From: an uncultured Rhizobiaceae group bacterium
Lineage (GTDB): Bacteria; Pseudomonadota; Alphaproteobacteria; Rhizobiales; Rhizobiaceae
Direction: 5' to 3'
Assembly (NCBI GenBank): GCA_937930635.1
Contig: CALHCF010000005.1
Span: 1 to 64,000, forward strand
DNA length: 64,000 bases
Under the pieces are notes generated by a model that saw nothing but the letters and a program-made list of their open reading frames with translations, searched no databases and had not been told where the DNA came from. Below, piece after piece: positions 1 through 9,345 of the stretch (the first letter of the stretch is position 1; each line of letters starts with the position of its first letter). A program made the translations under genes and the position numbers.

Positions 1-76
1 CCGCAGTCGGAATTCCAGCCTCCTATTCCTTGATCATGCCGATGATCTGTTCGTCGCTGAACCGTGATTGTCTCAT
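1..76 (-). pseudogene. IS3-family transposase OrfA, N-terminal part with an in-frame stop
   Basis: Translation from ATG at 76 gives MRQSRFSDEQIIGMIKE, then TAG at 25-23, then EAGIPTA in the same frame. OrfA proteins of the IS3 family normally begin with a helix-turn-helix segment of the form KKSRFTEEQIIGxLKExEAG, so the stop replaces a residue that is usually Gln or His (CAG to TAG would explain it). An AAGGAGA ribosome site sits just upstream of the ATG. The stop suggests an inactivated transposase copy. A sequencing error cannot be excluded, and the rest of the gene lies outside the window. Confidence 0.55.
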
Positions 77-141
77 TTGTTCGTCTCCTTCTAAGGGACG
101 AATTCTACTCAAAATTGGATGAAGAAACGGGGCTCAGGTCA
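1..141 (-). mobile_element. IS3-family insertion sequence, left end (continues off the window)
   Basis: On the minus strand the element starts at 141 with TGACCTGAGCCCCG, a TG-terminal end followed by a CCCC-containing repeat as in IS3-family elements. A purine-rich ribosome site and the start of an orfA-type gene follow within 70 bases. The outer boundary is sharp, because coding sequence of a different gene resumes at 142. Only one end is visible, so neither the target duplication nor the length of the element can be given. Assignment to IS3 rests on the orfA N-terminus and the TG end. The subgroup is not certain. Confidence 0.6.
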
Positions 142-250
142 TGACGGCTTCCAAATGAATGGAGCTATCTATCCGTCCCTATCAGCCATCGCGAAGACGA
201 TCACAGGCGCTCACTGGTCGGGGCCACGCTTCTTTGGATTGAGATCATGA
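142..250 (+). pseudogene. DUF2924 family protein, C-terminal remnant cut by the IS3 element
   Basis: Codons 143-250 read DGFQMNGAIYPSLSAIAKT followed by ITGAHWSGPRFFGLRS and a stop. This matches the usual C-terminus of DUF2924 proteins (YxSLSxIARAITGTxWSGPRFFGL). DUF2924 genes are the common upstream partner of this class of serine recombinase in Alphaproteobacteria (family knowledge). The TGA stop at 248-250 overlaps the recombinase ATG at 247 as ATGA, which implies a two-gene operon with translational coupling before the insertion. Everything upstream of codon 143 has been replaced by the IS end. No start codon is available, so this is a remnant. It is too short and start-less to appear as an ordinary open frame. 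Confidence 0.75.
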
Positions 251-1941
251 GCAAGCAGCGCCGATATCGTTGTGCGATCTACACACGCAAATCCCATGAA
301 GAAGGACTCGATCAGGAGGTCAATTCTCTCAATGCCCAACGAGAGGCTTGTGAGGCTTACATTCACTCACAGGCTGGACTTGGTTGGGAGCTATCATCGA
401 AGACGTATGATGACGGAGGCATATCCGGTGGCCATATGGAGCGAGATGGCCTGCAAAATCTCATTCGTGATATCAAAGCAGGCCGTATCGATATCGTTGT
501 TTTTTACAAGGTCGATCGTCTAACGCGTTCGATCACCGACTTTGGCAAATTGGTCGATGTCTTTGACGAACACGAAGTCTCCTTTGTCTCAGTCACTCAA
601 GCCTTCAACACTACCAATTCCATGGGCAGACTCACGCTAAACGTACTGCTTTCCTTTGCCCAGTTTGAGCGAGAAGTTACGGCAGAACGAATACGAGACA
701 AGATTGCCGGTTCCAAACAGAAGGGCATGTGGATGGGTGGACGTGTTCCGCTCGGCTATTGCAACCATGACAAGAAGCTGATTGTCGATGAGGACGAAGC
801 GAAGATCGTAAGGCTGATCTTCGATCTTTATGCCGAAAGGAAGAATGTTCGTCTCGCAAAAGCAGAACTTGATAAGCGCAATATCCGGACACGACAACGG
901 ACGAACAGGAATGGAGACGCGACCGGAGGCAATTTGTTCTCAGCTGGCAATCTCTACGCCATCCTGAAAAATCCAATCTATGCGGGAAAGATCAAGCACA
1001 AGGAAAAGGTCTATCCTGGCAATCACGCATCAATAATTGAACCCCATGTATGGCATGCAGTGCAGACAATGCTGTCGGGCCAGACGAAGGTGATCGCCCA
1101 AACAGCCAAACATCAATCACCGGCACTTTTGGCTGGTCTGCTATTCGATGATCGGGGCAACAGATTGATCCCCCATCACACCAACAAGAAGGGCAAGAAA
1201 TATCATTACTATGTGGGCGAAAAAGCCAAGAACCTTTATGCCGGTGATAATAGTGATAACCCCACGCGCCTCCGTCTGCCGATGAAGATTATCGAGGACA
1301 CCGTGCGAGATGTGCTGGTGGATACGCTTAAGAGCGATGGGAATTTGTTGCTTGAGCAAACTGAAACGATAGATGCAGCGGCCATTCAGCTGCTCTCCGA
1401 GACAGTGCAGCAACTGGCAGAGACAATCTCAACGGCCAACCACTCGAAGTTGAAGGGCCTCTACAGAAGGCTTCTTGAAAGGATTGAGGTCGATAAGGAT
1501 CACATTGTCTTCTTCTTCAATCCAGCAGAACTGATCAAGAACCGGAGTAAAGGGTCGCAATCACAGGAACCAATTCAGATAACCAAGCCCATCTGCATTA
1601 GGCGACGAGGTCAGGAATTGAGATTGGTGATTGGCGGGCAAAGGTCCAACTCGTCCAAACCAGACGAAGCGCTCATCCGGCTGATTGCGAAAGCACATTT
1701 GCTGAAGAGGGAATTAGAAAGCAGCAAGGTGACATCTATCAAAGAGTTTGCTTCCAAGCATGGAATGGATCATGGCGATGCAAAGAACCTAATGCCATTA
1801 TGCTATCTGGCGCCAAGCATCATCGAAGATGTTCTGGCAGGATTGCAGCCTCCCGAGCTGACAGCCAAACAACTGAGGTCAGCACAGAACCTTCCCATCA
1901 TGTGGAATGAGCAAAGACTGCATCTGGGTTATGCTCCGTAG
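247..1941 (+). CDS. large serine recombinase (resolvase/invertase family)
   Basis: A 564-residue site-specific DNA recombinase. The N-terminal resolvase catalytic domain spans about residues 8-150, with the nucleophile Ser16 in IYTRKS and active-site arginines in DRLTRS (R91, R94). A recombinase domain follows at about 165-270. The segment around 300-330 resembles the recombinase zinc ribbon but has lost its cysteines (LLFDDRGNRLIPHHTNKKGK), which is usual in one alphaproteobacterial subfamily. The C-terminus (TSIKEFASKHG and onward) resembles the extra HTH-like tail of that subfamily. Its natural partner gene DUF2924 is truncated immediately upstream, and ATGA overlap coupling to it is lost. 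Expression may now depend on the IS end. The target site is unknown. Whether it mobilises anything cannot be told from this window. Confidence 0.9.
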   Translation: MSKQRRYRCAIYTRKSHEEGLDQEVNSLNAQREACEAYIHSQAGLGWELSSKTYDDGGISGGHMERDGLQNLIRDIKAGRIDIVVFYKVDRLTRSITDFGKLVDVFDEHEVSFVSVTQAFNTTNSMGRLTLNVLLSFAQFEREVTAERIRDKIAGSKQKGMWMGGRVPLGYCNHDKKLIVDEDEAKIVRLIFDLYAERKNVRLAKAELDKRNIRTRQRTNRNGDATGGNLFSAGNLYAILKNPIYAGKIKHKEKVYPGNHASIIEPHVWHAVQTMLSGQTKVIAQTAKHQSPALLAGLLFDDRGNRLIPHHTNKKGKKYHYYVGEKAKNLYAGDNSDNPTRLRLPMKIIEDTVRDVLVDTLKSDGNLLLEQTETIDAAAIQLLSETVQQLAETISTANHSKLKGLYRRLLERIEVDKDHIVFFFNPAELIKNRSKGSQSQEPIQITKPICIRRRGQELRLVIGGQRSNSSKPDEALIRLIAKAHLLKRELESSKVTSIKEFASKHGMDHGDAKNLMPLCYLAPSIIEDVLAGLQPPELTAKQLRSAQNLPIMWNEQRLHLGYAP

Positions 1942-2255
1942 CACCATCAACGGACTTACATCCCTCTTTCCAATCACAGCATCATACGCTCTATGAATTG
2001 AGGGCTTGGTGTTCTCAACGACTTCTCGAAGGTTCGATCAGCACCGTCCGGATCCAAGTTCTGGCGATTTAACGACCCGCAAAAAATCCAAGCGGTCTTC
2101 AAAATCGGGCAAAGAGACGAAATGAGAATTGTTGCGGTAATTGAGGTAAATTACCGTCTCTCCAAGTCCGAAAACAGCCGCATATCCTGCTAACCCACAG
2201 ATAACACGCAGCTATCCAAGCGGTCCGAAATCAGCGCAAATATCAAAGGAAAGAA
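1942..2255. other. non-coding stretch between recombinase and tRNA-Ala
   Basis: About 310 bases without a convincing gene. One frame stays open for about 60 codons from roughly 2000 to 2195, but it has no start codon or ribosome site and no recognisable similarity. The stretch contains a 22-base inverted repeat (listed separately) and two copies of the 12-base direct repeat ATCCAAGCGGTC at 2086-2097 and 2214-2225. The composition is more AT-rich than the flanking core genes. It could hold an attachment or operator site for the recombinase, but there is no direct proof. Confidence 0.4.
2135..2156. repeat. inverted repeat CGGTAATT-6 nt-AATTACCG
   Basis: Perfect 8-base arms separated by GAGGTA, 194 bases after the recombinase stop codon and 100 bases before the 3' end of tRNA-Ala. 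There is no T-run after it in either direction, so it is not an obvious terminator. A dyad of this kind could bind a dimeric protein such as a serine recombinase or a repressor. That is inference. Confidence 0.45.
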
Positions 2256-2331
<76 letters not shown>

Positions 2332-2483
2332 ATGACCTGAGTGTCAGGGTTGTTGACCATATTTGGGTTGGCCGACGGCGGGCGTTTTACGAGACAAGAC
2401 CGCCAAACACAAGCACCGAATGGCCGTTTGGACCCTGAAACATCGATCAGAGAGCTCCAAACGGCAATCCGCCTGCTGAGAAT

Positions 2484-2906
2484 CTAGTTTTCTTCCTTGT
2501 CGTCACCGCGAACCGGAATGATGTCGGCAAGATTATCGTCATCCTCGTCATCATCTTCAAGGAACGGACCATCGGCCTGATCATCGTCGTCATCGCCTTC
2601 GATCTCAACATCGGGGATGTCTGCCGGCACATCGTCGTCGTCGCCATCTACAGTGTCGCCATCATCGTCTTCGGCATCATCGAGACTGATAATCTCCGGA
2701 CCGTCGACTTCCTGCTCGTCTTCTTCGGTTTGGTCGGTTTTGTCTTTAACCTCGGCCTCTTTCTCCGGTTTGGCTTTTTCCGTCTCAGCCACGGTTTCGA
2801 AAACCGCACCGCATTTGGGGCACAGGATCGGATCCCTGTTCAGATCGTAATATTTTGTGCCACATTCTGTACAAATGTGTTTTTCGCCTAATTCTGGTTT
2901 AGCCAA
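2484..2906 (-). CDS. TIGR02300 family (FYDLN acid) protein
   Basis: A 140-residue protein starting at a TTG codon. The N-terminal 40 residues form a zinc ribbon (CTECGTKYYDLNRDP, then CPKCG), which is the signature of the alphaproteobacterial FYDLN acid family. The remainder is a low-complexity Asp/Glu-rich tail that leaves the protein strongly acidic. The molecular function of the family is unknown. It is transcribed divergently from aroA, the arrangement usually found in rhizobia. A 10-base inverted repeat (2423-2432 with 2456-2465) lies just past the stop codon but lacks a T-run. Confidence 0.9.
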   Translation of the reverse strand: MAKPELGEKHICTECGTKYYDLNRDPILCPKCGAVFETVAETEKAKPEKEAEVKDKTDQTEEDEQEVDGPEIISLDDAEDDDGDTVDGDDDDVPADIPDVEIEGDDDDDQADGPFLEDDDEDDDNLADIIPVRGDDKEEN

Positions 2907-3056
2907 GGGACTGCCTCTTAAAATTCTGCAAGGTGTTTACGACACCGGCTTTAGTTGTCAGCACGCAATCATTGCCAAGCTGCACAATTAGCGTGTTGCT
3001 CTAGCGTCCAGCGCCGGGGCTGTCAAAGGGGTTCGACGAGTAAATATTGTGTCTGA

Positions 3057-4487
<1,431 letters not shown>

Positions 4488-4586
4488 GTCCCACACTATT
4501 TCACGGAGAGTTGACAGCATGAGGACCGACGAGTCTGGCAATATGTCGTCTTATGCCGGGGCTGGTCTACTCAAGAGGTTTTGGTT

Positions 4587-5963
4587 TTGAAAATCCGTCT
4601 GCTTTCTGCGCTTGTTGCACTGTCAATTTCATCAATCACCCTGTTATCGGCAAGAGCGGAAGAACCTGCCGCTCTCCATGACCCCAGCCGTGAGGAACTG
4701 TCTGCCTTTGTTCGCGAACGCCTGAGCGAAGCCGTTTTGCTGTTCGACCGCCATTTTCGTGTTCCAGAAACCGGGCAATATCTCGACGCCATTGTTATCG
4801 GGGAAAAGAAACAGCCAAAACTGCCCTCATCAATCGCCGCTACGGGGGTTGGTCTGGTGTCACTGGCAATTGGAGACGCGCTTGGCGTTATCGACAACGC
4901 CGAAGAAAAGGCGATCAAAACGCTGCGGAATTTGCTCTACCCAAACAAAAAGTCCGGCTTTAATGTAGCCCGTTCCAAAAATGGCTGGTACCCGCATTTT
5001 ATTGATGCGCGCACCGGCAAGACAAGCCGCGGATCACAGGGCAAGGTCTCCACAATCGACACAGCTTTGCTTGCTGCGGGTTCTGCAATAGCTGCACGCT
5101 ATTTCAGCGCGAAATCATTTACCCAGGGCAAGGGCGAATCCCGTGTTTTCACTTTGTCGGGGCGTCTGGTGGGCGGTGTGCGCTGGTCAAAGGCAATCTT
5201 CAACGTCGAGCGCGGTCTCATTCATCTGATTTTCAAAGGCAAGGATGAAGAGCCTTTGGAGCGGGTTTTTGCAAATCCATTTGACGAATACGCACTTCTT
5301 CCCTGCATTGCCATGCGCGGTGAACAACTGGCAGGGCGACGCGGCCCCGCTCATGATCTGTTTTTTCGTCATTATGCAGATGTGCGGACTTTGCCAATGA
5401 ACGATTTCAAGGGCGAATCTGTGATCGGTAAGAGAAATGGCAACTTCATCGCCCATTTTACCCACCTGTTTGCCTATTATTACTGCAATAATTTTGGTGG
5501 TCAGGCCGCCTACAGAGACGAGCTGCGCCAACTGGCGTCTGCTGACAGGAAACATTTCAAGATTTCAGGGAAAGAGAAATTTCCTGCCGCATTGTGGGGT
5601 CTGGGTGCCGGATCGGAGATCAAGTTTGATGAGAACGGCAAGTTCAAGCGAAGCGGCTATGGCGTAAACAATCTCGGAAAGAACCCGCACAACACGGCAT
5701 CACCGGCCATCATGGCGGGCTTTGCACCTCTCTTTCGGGCTGGCAGCAAGGACGACCCCATGATGGACCTCTACAGGCTCTGGAAAGCCAAGACTTGCCG
5801 TTACGACCATTTGGGTGTTGGGTTTTTGTGGCGCTGTTCTGCCCGCGACCCCAAGCTGAAGGTAAGGAAAGTGGAGGCCGTGGATTTCAGCACTTATCTG
5901 CTTGGATTTGCTGGGCGCGAACCTTTAATTAGCGTAGCGTTTTTTCGTCACTTCAATTTGTAA
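4587..5963 (+). CDS. secreted glycoamylase-like (PF10091/GH144-type) glycosidase
   Basis: A 458-residue exported protein. The start is taken as TTG at 4587, eight bases after an AAGAGG ribosome site, and gives a clean signal peptide ending near LLSARA-EE. The body shows hallmarks of the glucoamylase-like (alpha/alpha)6 domain: [14 protein letters not shown], then [21 protein letters not shown] split by a charged loop, and [16 protein letters not shown] near the C-terminus. This domain occurs in endo-beta-1,2-glucanases (GH144) and in the processing domain of cyclic beta-1,2-glucan synthases. A role in periplasmic glucan cleavage is therefore likely but unproved. It lies between aroA and dut with no functional link to either. 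Confidence 0.65.
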   Translation: MKIRLLSALVALSISSITLLSARAEEPAALHDPSREELSAFVRERLSEAVLLFDRHFRVPETGQYLDAIVIGEKKQPKLPSSIAATGVGLVSLAIGDALGVIDNAEEKAIKTLRNLLYPNKKSGFNVARSKNGWYPHFIDARTGKTSRGSQGKVSTIDTALLAAGSAIAARYFSAKSFTQGKGESRVFTLSGRLVGGVRWSKAIFNVERGLIHLIFKGKDEEPLERVFANPFDEYALLPCIAMRGEQLAGRRGPAHDLFFRHYADVRTLPMNDFKGESVIGKRNGNFIAHFTHLFAYYYCNNFGGQAAYRDELRQLASADRKHFKISGKEKFPAALWGLGAGSEIKFDENGKFKRSGYGVNNLGKNPHNTASPAIMAGFAPLFRAGSKDDPMMDLYRLWKAKTCRYDHLGVGFLWRCSARDPKLKVRKVEAVDFSTYLLGFAGREPLISVAFFRHFNL

Positions 5964-5974
5964 TTGATCAACCG

Positions 5975-6424
5975 ATGCCCCAATTATCGATCATGCGGTT
6001 GCCGCATTCCAAGGGCCTGCCGCTCCCAGCCTATGAAACCGCCGGTGCTGCTGGCATGGATTTGCGTGCTGCCGTTCCCGACGATCAGCCTCTTGTCCTT
6101 CAGCCGCGCCAGCGCAGCCTCATCCCCACAGGTCTCTCCATTCAACTGCCCCTAAATCATGAGGGCCAGGTACGCCCGCGTTCTGGTCTGGCGATCAAAC
6201 ACGGTATCAGCCTGATCAACACGCCTGGAACAATTGACGAGGACTACCGCGGTGAAGTGATGGTGCCCCTGGTCAATCATGGCGACGAAGCCTTCGCCAT
6301 CGAAAGAGGTATGCGGATTGCCCAACTCGTCGTTGCGCCAGTTGTCAAAGTGGACGTGATTGAGGTCAGTGATCTATCCAAAAGTGCACGAGGTGGCGAT
6401 GGCTTTGGGTCTACCGGAACGTGA
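5975..6424 (+). CDS. dut: dUTP diphosphatase
   Basis: A 149-residue trimeric dUTPase that hydrolyses dUTP to dUMP, supplying dTMP synthesis and keeping uracil out of DNA. All five family motifs are visible: [31 protein letters not shown] and [10 protein letters not shown] at the C-terminus. The ATG at 5975 is only 11 bases after the glycosidase stop codon and has no strong ribosome site, so coupled expression with that gene is possible. Confidence 0.95.
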   Translation: MPQLSIMRLPHSKGLPLPAYETAGAAGMDLRAAVPDDQPLVLQPRQRSLIPTGLSIQLPLNHEGQVRPRSGLAIKHGISLINTPGTIDEDYRGEVMVPLVNHGDEAFAIERGMRIAQLVVAPVVKVDVIEVSDLSKSARGGDGFGSTGT

Positions 6425-6436
6425 ATCCCAGCCGTT

Positions 6437-7207
6437 TTAGTATCCCTCACCCGCAACGGCCGAGCTGCCATCCAGCGCTGCCAGCAGGTCTGCCAATACA
6501 CTGGAAGCGCCGAACCGAAAGGTTTCATTGGTAGCCCAATCGGCGCCCATAATGGCATCGGCAATCGACAGATAGACACCACAATCTTCGGTTGTCTTGA
6601 TACCTCCAGCCGGTTTGAACCCAACCGGTTTGCCACTCCTGGCGATGGCGCTGATCATGATTTCTGCGGTTGCAGGTGTTGCGTTGACCGCAACTTTTCC
6701 TGTCGAGGTCTTGATGAAATCAGCGCCAGCATCAATCGCCATTTCACTTGCGCTGCGAATTAACGAGGGATCATCCAGTTCCCCGGTTTCAAGAATGACT
6801 TTCAACAGCGCCCTGTTTTTTGTTTTGGCTTTGACGGCCTCTATCATGGAGAGAGCGGTTGATTGATCACCGGCCTTAAAGGCCTGGTACGGCATTACCA
6901 GATCTATCTCATCAGCGCCGTCATCGATGGCGGCCTGTGTTTCCGTAACCGTCATATCGACGCTTTGATTGCCACCTGGAAAATTCACCACGGTTGCAAT
7001 GGGAATTCCCGCGCCGGAGAGCCGTTTATGAGCGTGTGCCACAAAGCGCGGCCAGATACATACAGCGCCCACTGGCCCAAACGGTGTCTGGGCGCGCGCG
7101 CAAAGATCGTCAATTGCCTCGTGATTGCAGGTGTCGGTCAGGTCCGTGAGGTCAACCATCGGCAAGGCACGGCGGGCAATATTTTCGCGTTGTGACGAAG
7201 TCATCAA
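6437..7207 (-). CDS. deoC: deoxyribose-phosphate aldolase
   Basis: A 256-residue class I aldolase that splits 2-deoxyribose-5-phosphate into glyceraldehyde-3-phosphate and acetaldehyde. The Schiff-base lysine sits in ADFIKTSTGK, and a second conserved lysine in VGFKPAGGIKT. Its start overlaps the purine-nucleoside phosphorylase stop codon by four bases, so it is the last gene of the leftward nucleoside salvage operon. It consumes the deoxyribose phosphate made upstream in the pathway after isomerisation; no phosphopentomutase gene is present here. Confidence 0.95.
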   Translation of the reverse strand: MMTSSQRENIARRALPMVDLTDLTDTCNHEAIDDLCARAQTPFGPVGAVCIWPRFVAHAHKRLSGAGIPIATVVNFPGGNQSVDMTVTETQAAIDDGADEIDLVMPYQAFKAGDQSTALSMIEAVKAKTKNRALLKVILETGELDDPSLIRSASEMAIDAGADFIKTSTGKVAVNATPATAEIMISAIARSGKPVGFKPAGGIKTTEDCGVYLSIADAIMGADWATNETFRFGASSVLADLLAALDGSSAVAGEGY

Positions 7208-7989
7208 ATGATCTCCTGCAAGCCAGCTTCGATCAGCCGCGCCAGTTTTTGCCCACCCTTGGGAGCCATTTCCTTGGTTTCGTCATGGGACAGTTCGCCG
7301 CCGGTCATACCGGCTGCGAAATTGGTTACAACCGAGAATGCGGCAACGTGCAGACCTACGAAACGGGCAAGAATTGCTTCGGGCACGGTCGACATACCAA
7401 CCGCATCGGCACCCATCAGCCGTGCCATGCGGATTTCTGCCGGGGTTTCGAAACTGGGGCCGGAAAACCACATATAGACGCCCTTGTGCAATTCCATATC
7501 GAGCTTTTTTGCAGCTTTGCCAAACACCGCCTGCAGGTTGGCATCATAGGCCGAAGTCAGACCCACAAACCGGGCGTCGGTTGGTTCGCCAAACAGCGGA
7601 TTGGTGCCTGAAAAATTGATGTGATCGGTAATCTGCATCACAGAGCCGGGCGGCATGTCAGGGTCTGTTGAGCCTGCTGAATTTGTCAGGATAAGCCGCT
7701 TCACGCCTGCCTGCGCCAGCCCCTCGATAGAGCCGCGCATTGCCGCAGCATCCCCTTTTTCATAATAGTGGGCCCGGCCGCTCAACACGGCAACTTTGTG
7801 GCCACGCAGGCTGCCTGCCACCAGTTCTCCGGCATGACCGGAGACCCCTGATACCGGAAATCCTTCCAACTCCTCATAGCCAATTCGCGTGTGAGCATCC
7901 ACAGCATCTACCAGACTGCCAAGTCCCGAACCCAGAATGAGCGCTGTCTCGGGTTCAAAATCACCCAGTGCTGACTTCAGTGTCTGCAT
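7204..7989 (-). CDS. punA: purine-nucleoside phosphorylase (trimeric class)
   Basis: Phosphorolyses purine (deoxy)nucleosides to base and (deoxy)ribose-1-phosphate. The 261-residue length is typical of the trimeric family, with phosphate-binding LGSGLGSL near the N-terminus, SGRAHYYE, LTNSAGS and the substrate loop GPSFETPAEIRM. The ATG at 7989 is preferred over an upstream TTG at 8007 because the extra residues would overlap cdd and are not conserved. It lies between cdd and deoC in one transcription unit, consistent with nucleoside catabolism. Confidence 0.93.
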   Translation of the reverse strand: MQTLKSALGDFEPETALILGSGLGSLVDAVDAHTRIGYEELEGFPVSGVSGHAGELVAGSLRGHKVAVLSGRAHYYEKGDAAAMRGSIEGLAQAGVKRLILTNSAGSTDPDMPPGSVMQITDHINFSGTNPLFGEPTDARFVGLTSAYDANLQAVFGKAAKKLDMELHKGVYMWFSGPSFETPAEIRMARLMGADAVGMSTVPEAILARFVGLHVAAFSVVTNFAAGMTGGELSHDETKEMAPKGGQKLARLIEAGLQEII

Positions 7990-7993
7990 ACTA

Positions 7994-8383
7994 TCAATCC
8001 AGATCAAATGCGGCTGGCAGCAATTGTGCCATGGTCAAAGTTTCTACCACCCCGGCGGAATCGCAAAGATGAACCGGAGTATCGGCTTTGGCGAACTCCG
8101 ACAGGCGCTGTCGGCAACCGCCACAGGGGGAGACCCTGTCTTTCTTTTGCGCCAAAACCAGAATTTCAGCAATCTCGGTTTCGCCGCTTGCAACCATATG
8201 GGCTAGAGCAGTTGTCTCTGCGCACCAACCCTCCGGATAGGAGGCGTTTTCCACGTTGCATCCGGCATGAATGACGCCGGAAGTGGTGCGGATGGCCGCC
8301 CCCACAGGAAAGTTCGAATAGGGCGAATAGCTGTTGGCCATCGCCTTTCTGGCGGCCACAAAAAGATCATTGGTCATGGTCAA
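7994..8383 (-). CDS. cdd: cytidine deaminase
   Basis: A 129-residue homotetrameric-type zinc deaminase that converts cytidine and deoxycytidine to uridine and deoxyuridine. The catalytic CAETTA (Cys ligand and Glu proton shuttle) and the second zinc motif PCGGCRQ are present, and NVENASYPEGWCAE spans the active site. The start overlaps the stop codon of the upstream permease gene by four bases (8380-8383), placing it firmly in the nucleoside uptake operon. Confidence 0.96.
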   Translation of the reverse strand: MTMTNDLFVAARKAMANSYSPYSNFPVGAAIRTTSGVIHAGCNVENASYPEGWCAETTALAHMVASGETEIAEILVLAQKKDRVSPCGGCRQRLSEFAKADTPVHLCDSAGVVETLTMAQLLPAAFDLD

Positions 8384-9342
8384 CGTTCTTTCGAATAAGG
8401 CACACCACCAGCGCGGGGAGGGATCGCCCTGCCGATAAAACCGGCGAGCAGCACCACGGTCAAAATATACGGCAATGCCTGCATGAGCTGGACAGGCACA
8501 ATCCCGACAATGGGCAGCGCAACACCCTGATACCGGATTTCAATGGCCCCCAGAAACCCGAACAACAGACAAGCCCACATAGCTGAGACCGGGCGCCATT
8601 TTGCAAAAATGAGCGCCGCAAGGGCGATAAACCCACGACCAGCCGTCATGTCTTTCACATAACCGGCAGACACGCCGATCGAAAGATAGGCACCGGCGAT
8701 ACCGCATAAAATACCGCAGCATATCACTGCCCGGTACCGCGCCCACGACACCGAAATACCAGCCGTATCAACAGCCGCCGGGTTCTCGCCAACTGCTCGC
8801 AGGCGCAGGCCAAACCGGGTGCGAAACAAAACCCACCACGTGACAGGGACCAGAACAAAAGCGATATAGGCAATGAGGTTGTGGCCGGAAATCAGATCGG
8901 AATAGATCGGGCCGACAAGGGGAACATCGGCCAGCGCCTCCACGAAAGGCAGATCCAGCTCGCCAAATCTCTGCTCGCTCTGCAACTGGGGCGTACGCCC
9001 CCCCTGATTGAACCAGGCCTGCCCTACCAGTGCAGCCAGACCTGCGGCTATGAAGTTGATTGCCACGCCGGAGACGATCTGATCGCCCCGGTTGGTGATC
9101 GAGGCAAAACCGTGGATCAGCGAGAACAGGACTGAAACCGCAATAGCGGCCAGCAAACCGAGCCAGGCTGACCCGGTCAGCGCTGCGGTTGCTGCTGCTG
9201 CAAATGCGCCGCCCAGCATTTTGCCTTCAAGGCCAATATCCACAATGCCGGACCTCTCCGAATAGAGCCCGGCGAGGCAGGCCAATAAGAGCGGCACCGA
9301 TGAGCGAACCGTCAGATCGAGAAGCTGGACGAGAGTATCCAT
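8380..9342 (-). CDS. nucleoside ABC transporter permease (BPD_transp_2 family, second subunit)
   Basis: A 320-residue inner-membrane permease with about eight hydrophobic segments. The cluster LLACLAGLYSERSGIVDIGLEGKM near the start, seen here in two parts, is characteristic of the YufQ/NupQ-type half of simple-sugar and nucleoside importers of the BMP type. VALPIVGIVPVQLMQALPY lies near the C-terminus. The gene is three bases downstream of the partner permease and overlaps cdd. No ATPase or BMP-family binding protein lies next to it, which is unusual for this transporter class. Confidence 0.9.
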   Translation of the reverse strand: MDTLVQLLDLTVRSSVPLLLACLAGLYSERSGIVDIGLEGKMLGGAFAAAATAALTGSAWLGLLAAIAVSVLFSLIHGFASITNRGDQIVSGVAINFIAAGLAALVGQAWFNQGGRTPQLQSEQRFGELDLPFVEALADVPLVGPIYSDLISGHNLIAYIAFVLVPVTWWVLFRTRFGLRLRAVGENPAAVDTAGISVSWARYRAVICCGILCGIAGAYLSIGVSAGYVKDMTAGRGFIALAALIFAKWRPVSAMWACLLFGFLGAIEIRYQGVALPIVGIVPVQLMQALPYILTVVLLAGFIGRAIPPRAGGVPYSKER

Positions 9343-9345
9343 CGT

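Noticed and set aside
2000-2195. About 60-codon open frame on the plus strand downstream of the recombinase
   Set aside because: No start codon with a ribosome site, no recognisable similarity, and such a length is expected by chance in AT-rich sequence.
2423-2465. 10-base inverted repeat after the FYDLN gene as a terminator
   Set aside because: The loop is 23 bases and no T-run follows.
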